Shown in pieces: positions 59,021 through 64,000 of a stretch of 64,000 bases of DNA. The DNA lies in assembly GCA_014904845.1 (NCBI GenBank), contig MU119396.1, forward strand, positions 9,361 to 73,360, in the 5' to 3' direction. Source of the stretch: Acephala macrosclerotiorum. Taxonomy: Eukaryota > Ascomycota > Leotiomycetes > Helotiales > Mollisiaceae. Under the pieces are notes generated by a model. That model was not told the DNA's origin and did no database searches. It worked only from the letters and a program-made list of their open reading frames with translations. The translations under genes and the position numbers were made by a program. Numbering within the stretch: position 1 is the first letter of the stretch; each line of letters starts with the position of its first letter.

Positions 59021-60906
59021 TCAAGAAGGAGAGCCACAAGCGCCTTGACTCCACATCTTAGCACTCTTGACATTCAACCCCCTCGTCGACCCATTCCCCC
59101 ACGTCGGATACCAGATCCCGCTCGCGTTCCAAAATTCCCTCGGAGCAGAAAGTGATTTATCTCCCCAGGGTTTATTGTCGGTTTGGTCCCTGAATCACAC
59201 CCAAATTAGCATGCCATTAATTGAGCTTGGGTCCTGATCTCCTGATCGACAGTCTTTTTTGGGAATCGGTCGGAGAGAGTGTCTGAGGCTTACGGGAAAA
59301 ATCCATTAGTTCCTCCCACTGCGACGTTGAGGATGAGGTAGAAAGGTTGGTCGAAAGGAGTATTAGTCGCTCCGGTCTGGGACCAAGGATCGTGCAGAGC
59401 GGAGTTGTTGACGATGTCTTGGCCGAATTTTCCGCGGTCCCACATGTTTCCGCTGCCGTCATCGAAGGAGACGAAGAATACTTGCTGTAGGAAAAGCACG
59501 TCAGCTCTGAATCAGAATTGGGAAGAGGATGGGGAAGGAATGAAAGGGGGCAATTACGAGAAGGCGGGAATTGATGTAGGTGAAGATATATTTTTCGCTC
59601 CATTCTAGGCCATAGGTGTAGTATTGGTCGCTGTAGTCGGTTCGGCGGACGTTATGCTTGCCGTCTGTTCGCCAGAATGCGTCGACTGATGCGATGGGTC
59701 CCCAATGCATTGCGGAGATCAGACTGTCGCGTCCTCCAACGGCAGCGTACGTGTCTCCTTGGTTACCTCTAGATTCTGCAAGATCTATCTCTCCGCTTGC
59801 CGGCCAGTCTCCATAGACAGAGTCTTCTGGCATCATCCTGCTCAAATCAGTTCAATAGCCCAAGATTTTGAATGGCATCTTCTTACCAGATTGCAGGCCA
59901 CAGCCAGTCTCCTCTTGGCATTTTGGCAACCTGCTTAAAGTCAATTCGAGCTCTCTAACGCAATGTAATATCCGAATAGTTCTCTTTCACTTGTTGTAAG
60001 ACAAACTCAATGAAAAATTCTCACCACTTCGACTCTCCCATATTTAATAGTCTTCTTTCCCTTCGTCGTCAATCGCGCACTGCGGACAGGATTGATGATA
60101 TCCCCAGAAGTCTTATTGCTGTAAATAGAACAAGAAGTATACACATCGCTGGAGGTACACACTCCCATCGTGGTCAAATTCAGGGTGTAGCCATCGAGGA
60201 TTTGGGCGGGTGTGATGTCGGTGTCATCGATTGTCAATGTTGGGATTATGTGGAGGCCTTCTGCGTCGGTGTAAGCGTTCCTTGGGTCACTGGTAGTCCA
60301 TTCGAAAGATCCTGTGCTAATTTGAAGTTAGTTTGGAGTCTCAATGATGATCGGGCGTCAGATGACATACCCAAAGCCGCCTCTTTGAATTTCATAGCCC
60401 CAAATATCTGGGTCGATCTTCTCGAAGTTGTCCTCAAACACAAGACAGTACTGAGGATGTCAGTAAATGGCCACTAGATGAGCAAGATAAACTTGTACCT
60501 CAAAATTCGAGACTTTTGAGTACGAGAAGTAGCACATGAGCGCTCCGAGAGCGAATCCCAGAAAAATGCTGGTCCAGAAGATGACCGAATCCCAAGCACG
60601 GCCTGAAAGCCTCTTTCCTTTCCCTCTTTTTTTCCAATCCTCTATCCATGGCTTCTCATATCTCCAGTCTTGTCAGTGGGTATCGGAATCTTGTTAATGA
60701 TGAGACTCACTCTCCGATCAAGCGGGCGCTCTTGAAACGACGTTGACGAGGTGCGGATACGTCTGATTTCCAGTCAGAAAAACACTTAAGGAATGAAGCA
60801 TTACTTCTGAAGGTATCTTACTCGAGATCGATGATTCTCGTCCAGGCGTCGAGGCAATCTCCTCTTGAGGTGTCTCAGTGGCCAAGAGCGAGCTTCTGTA
60901 TGACAT
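59021..60906 (-). CDS. GH16 glucanase-like protein, type II membrane anchored
   Basis: Nine minus-strand exons in phase give 451 residues: 60906-60822, 60762-60711, 60661-60499, 60450-60371, 60316-60025, 59930-59887, 59837-59558, 59484-59294 and 59189-59021. A short cytosolic N-terminus rich in Arg/Lys (RRFKSARL; KKRGKGKRL) precedes one transmembrane helix at about 68-92. The extracellular part then begins YCLVFEDNFEKIDPDIWGYE. The GH16 active site is GEIDLAESRG with Glu255, Asp257 and Glu260. WMMPEDSVYGDWPASGE and LILNVAVGGTNGFFP are further family marks. GH16 enzymes cut or transfer beta-1,3(4)-glucans. An anchored fungal form is likely to act in wall remodelling. Kre6/Skn1 are also anchored GH16 proteins, but this one is shorter and looks more like a glucanase. 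All catalytic residues are present. Confidence 0.88.
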
Positions 60907-62908
60907 TCTGAAGACTCTGAATTGTCGAAATCGATTCTCCTTCAACTCTTGAAATTACAAGAAACAGGCGGGGCGATCGAGAACGCGATTGCATCAATCG
61001 ACGTCACCCTGTACTTACTTGGCTTCAACTATGAGCAACTTCACCCATACGAAAGACGAGATAACGAACATTAATTACTGATAAGAAAATTCCCATACTT
61101 CCTGGAATACAAATCCATTGCAGCTTGCGCTGCAGCAATATTGCGCCACAGTCTGCAATACCCTTGGCGATGCATTCTCCCCTGAGGGTCAGGATAAAAG
61201 GGAAGCAAGGGCCCCTGTCAGATGTCCCTGCTCCTCCCAGATTTTGACCATCAACGGAACCAAGGAATTTAATGCCCCTCAGGGCCTCTTAGCCTGACTG
61301 AGGTGAGCTGACGGCTTCACAGCACTCTACCAGGGAGTATCTCCGTTGTTATTGCGGCAGAAAATCTAGACTTTAAAGATCGATCGGGAGGTAACTCTAT
61401 GTTGCATGTCTGACTCCGCACTTTCAAGGGGACTTTTCGTCCAAAGGGAGACCGAGCGCCGTCTGACTGCAGCTAAGGGATGGGCGAAATAGCAAGATAA
61501 GGTGCATAAGATCGCAATGGGAAAGGCGATGTACTCGACCGCCGGAGTGCTGACGATTCGCTGACGATTCCTCGTGAAAACTAGATGAAAGTTCTGAGGC
61601 GTATCAGCCCCACTGCCTTTGAGCCGTGGCACTTTCAATGAGTGGGGTGAGAGGATACTGCGAGATATTCGAATCGGTCGTGTTGGCGGGATTGTTTGTT
61701 GCACGGTCAACAGTTCATGAGTTCCCGCAACGTTTGTTGGCGGTCAGAGAAGGCAGTGGCGGGGGTCGGATGTGGTCCGTGCACCATCCGATTTAGGGCA
61801 AGACTAACGGGTTCTAGCTCCAAATCAAGCGCGCGGAGAATTTATAACCACAAACCCAAGTGAGGTCTCGTTTACTTTACCCTCCTCTCTCACTCCCCTG
61901 CGAAACCACAACGTCCCTCGCTCCGACGTTCCGGCCGAGCAGAGCCCAGAACGAAGGGGAAAAGTTATCTCCACGTTGTCTTGGCATGACAAGGTTATCT
62001 GTAACATGAATTCGCCCAATGGGTCGAATTGACTCGATCGAGAGCAGAGCGGCAAGGCCAAGCAAAGCTTCCCAGTGACAAGCCAAAAGCCAAAAGCACT
62101 GCATCTCGGCGTCCTGAGGTAGAGATTCAGGCCGTATTCTTCTGCAGTTTCATTTCCAATTTCCTTATCTCACTTGATATACGCGCATTGGCGTCGAGGG
62201 CCAGCGCTTTCGAGACGTGCCGAGGCCGCCAGCGAGTCTGTGGTGTGGATCTAATGGATGTACGTCCGTATGTACGGAGGGGTGCTTGGTGCAAGCTCTG
62301 GTTGAAGACCCTGCAGTGAGGTGAAAAGGGCTGCAGCCTGTGTTTCGCATTCGCCGACCAGATCACCAGTAATTAGGTCTATTCTTATCCACCAGCCTCC
62401 AGACAACCCAGAACTTGGGCTAGACCTAACATCCGATTGCCTAATCGGAGTTACCTGCATCTGAAAGTAGCAGGGGAGTTAGAGGTAGCTCACTACTTGC
62501 CTGCACGGCCCTGGTCCCCTTGAAGTTCACCCACGCCACGAATACGATCGTAGCCCTGGAGATGTGTCTATCTCTGCAAGAATACTCCGCACAACGTGCC
62601 GATGGGCTCGAGCCTGGCCATGGATATCCCGCTCTTCTCGATACGTCGTTCAGCTACGCCATGCGTGCCAGGTGTTCCCGATTATGGGCTACCTCCCAAC
62701 GTATCCGTCTGAGCTGGCACGGCCGATATTTGGAACCCGGCAGACTTTCCAGCCTCTTCTCCAAAACGTCGTAATTTGTTTTTGTTGTGGATTAATTGCT
62801 TCGAAGTCTTTGGGGCTCTGGTTGAATATGATCCTCGTGGTTTCTGAGCGGAAATCTTGAACGTTCGAACATTGTACTTGCAGGTTTCTTGTCTGTGGTT
62901 GAGGGATC
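60907..62908. other. Intergenic, no gene seen
   Basis: Two kilobases between divergent genes hold only short unsupported frames. The direct repeat GTGCTGACGATTCGCTGACGAT near 61548-61570 is short and local. Confidence 0.5.
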
Positions 62909-64000
62909 ATGGCCTCCGGCTCTCCAGCATCCACGGTTGGGGGTGAGATGTCCACGATGGCACTCCCTCCACCACCCATGATGGATAGGCCAACAAGCAT
63001 CCTTAGTACAGGATCGGCAGGGAGTCATGACAGACATCTGTTGGTATGTCGTCATTGTTTCCAACGACATTCAACGCAATTGAATTGCAACATACTGATG
63101 TTTCCCCTGACAACAGGTTGCCAAATACCTCTACCGTCGGTGTGCCGCAGCAAAATGGCTTCAGCCATCAGAGGACGAGGATGGAATGCTCGACGAGTCT
63201 TCGTGGATTGGAGTTGCAGTCCGGCTTCCAGATGGCAACTTTTCGACCGAGCCTCCAACCACAGACCATGATTTATACAAAGTGCTGCAATCGCTCAATT
63301 GCAAATGTGCGTTCACGATGTCATCCGAGATAACATCAGCGCTCCTCGACCAAATTGGCCCTTTCCAGACAGAGCTAAACGTGGCACCGAGAGGGGTAAA
63401 GATCAATATTGTTCAGTCGCTTCGCCATCTCGCATCCGGGAAACCCGTCGTTACCAGGAAATCCTATGTATGCGTATTGCGCGAGGAAAGGATGGTGTTG
63501 GTGTGGAATGATTCGGTGGAGGGCATCTTGACCCACGGTGCAGACATCGAGGCTATCCTCGTTGGTATCGTAAGTACCTCAAGGAAATGGTTACGATTGC
63601 ATCTGACTGAATTGTTGTCAGATCTGGGGATCTCACATTGGAACGATGACAGCAACATCGCCCTATCACTCATATTCCCCACCAGTCGCGCAAACCCCAG
63701 GTGGAAACTCAGCTATCAGTTCCGATCCGGAATTGAATGAGAAGATGGGTATCATCGCAGCTGCAATTGAGCGTGAAGAAAACAAAGACGCGCACTTTGA
63801 CGTTGAAAAGGAAGGCGCCGAAGCTCCCGAACGCCCATTTTTGCTTCTTCACGCCGCTGTTGTCGGTGTAGCGATGACCCTCGTCGTATTCGTCGAAATG
63901 CTCTGTATCGCAAAGGTAACGATGAAAACACCAAAATGTTGATGAAAATGCTAACTCTCCAAAGCTTATCGAAGAATATCGATGGGATAAAGGAATGCTA
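62909..64000 (+). CDS. Probable GT2 family glycosyltransferase, 5' part
   Basis: Exons 62909-63043, 63117-63569, 63622-63915 and 63965 onward are in phase. The gene runs off the window, so about 306 residues are visible. The N-terminus (MDRPTSILSTGSAGSHDRHL, VAKYLYRRCAAAKW) and the roughly 150-residue domain that follows (for example LNCKCAFTMSSEITSALLDQ and RKSYVCVLREERMVLVWNDS, then IWGS) resemble the cytosolic N-terminal region of a fungal GT2 glycosyltransferase family. The first transmembrane helix is LLLHAAVVGVAMTLVVFVEM. The catalytic domain is not in the window, so the GT2 call rests on N-terminal resemblance only. Such proteins make surface polysaccharides and are needed for hyphal growth in some species. 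Confidence 0.6.

Overview
The window is nuclear DNA of a filamentous ascomycete (Pezizomycotina, possibly Leotiomycetes; this is inference). The evidence is short GT-AG introns of about 45-130 bases with CTRAY-type branch points, families typical of these fungi (HET, CFEM, WSC, 2EXR, fungal XRCC4 and Byr4, C2H2 and Zn2Cys6 proteins), and a long nearly pure A+T block that looks like repeat-induced point mutation (RIP). I joined exons by hand from splice signals and reading phase. No tRNA, rRNA or CRISPR array was found.

Layout. 1-3.7 kb holds decayed genes, including a broken 2EXR protein. 4.5-6.7 kb is a multi-pass membrane protein. 7.4-10.7 kb is a group of three C2H2 zinc-finger genes. 11.1-12.1 kb is an unrecognised two-exon gene. 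13.5-18.5 kb is a divergent housekeeping pair: a Byr4/Bfa1-type septation regulator and an XRCC4/Lif1-type end-joining factor. 18.8-21.8 kb has an unrecognised minus-strand exon and a LaeA-like methyltransferase gene that is broken by a 1.1 kb hAT-like element and by stop codons. 21.9-34.6 kb is the RIP-like A+T island. It is flanked by a 134-bp direct repeat that contains the start of the broken methyltransferase gene, and it contains an assembly gap bordered by an exact 1.9 kb repeat. 35-37.7 kb is sparse and has another decayed gene. 37.7-41.7 kb carries a Gfo/Idh/MocA oxidoreductase and a DUF2235 hydrolase. 42.7-52.1 kb is a HET neighbourhood: one intact gene that joins two Zn2Cys6 motifs to a HET domain, then two broken HET genes with a CFEM membrane protein between them. 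53.2-64 kb is a cell-surface stretch: a four-WSC-domain glyoxal-oxidase-like protein, a membrane-anchored GH16 enzyme, and the 5' part of a probable GT2 glycosyltransferase cut by the window end.

How it fits together. The conserved single-copy genes sit in ordinary-composition DNA. The broken genes gather beside the transposon, the A+T island and the HET region, a pattern like that of fast-changing fungal compartments. The secreted or membrane proteins at 48-64 kb (CFEM, WSC-glyoxal oxidase, GH16, GT2) would all act at the cell wall or surface, but nothing in the sequence shows that they are co-regulated. The most unusual gene is the Zn2Cys6-Zn2Cys6-HET fusion at 42665-46213.
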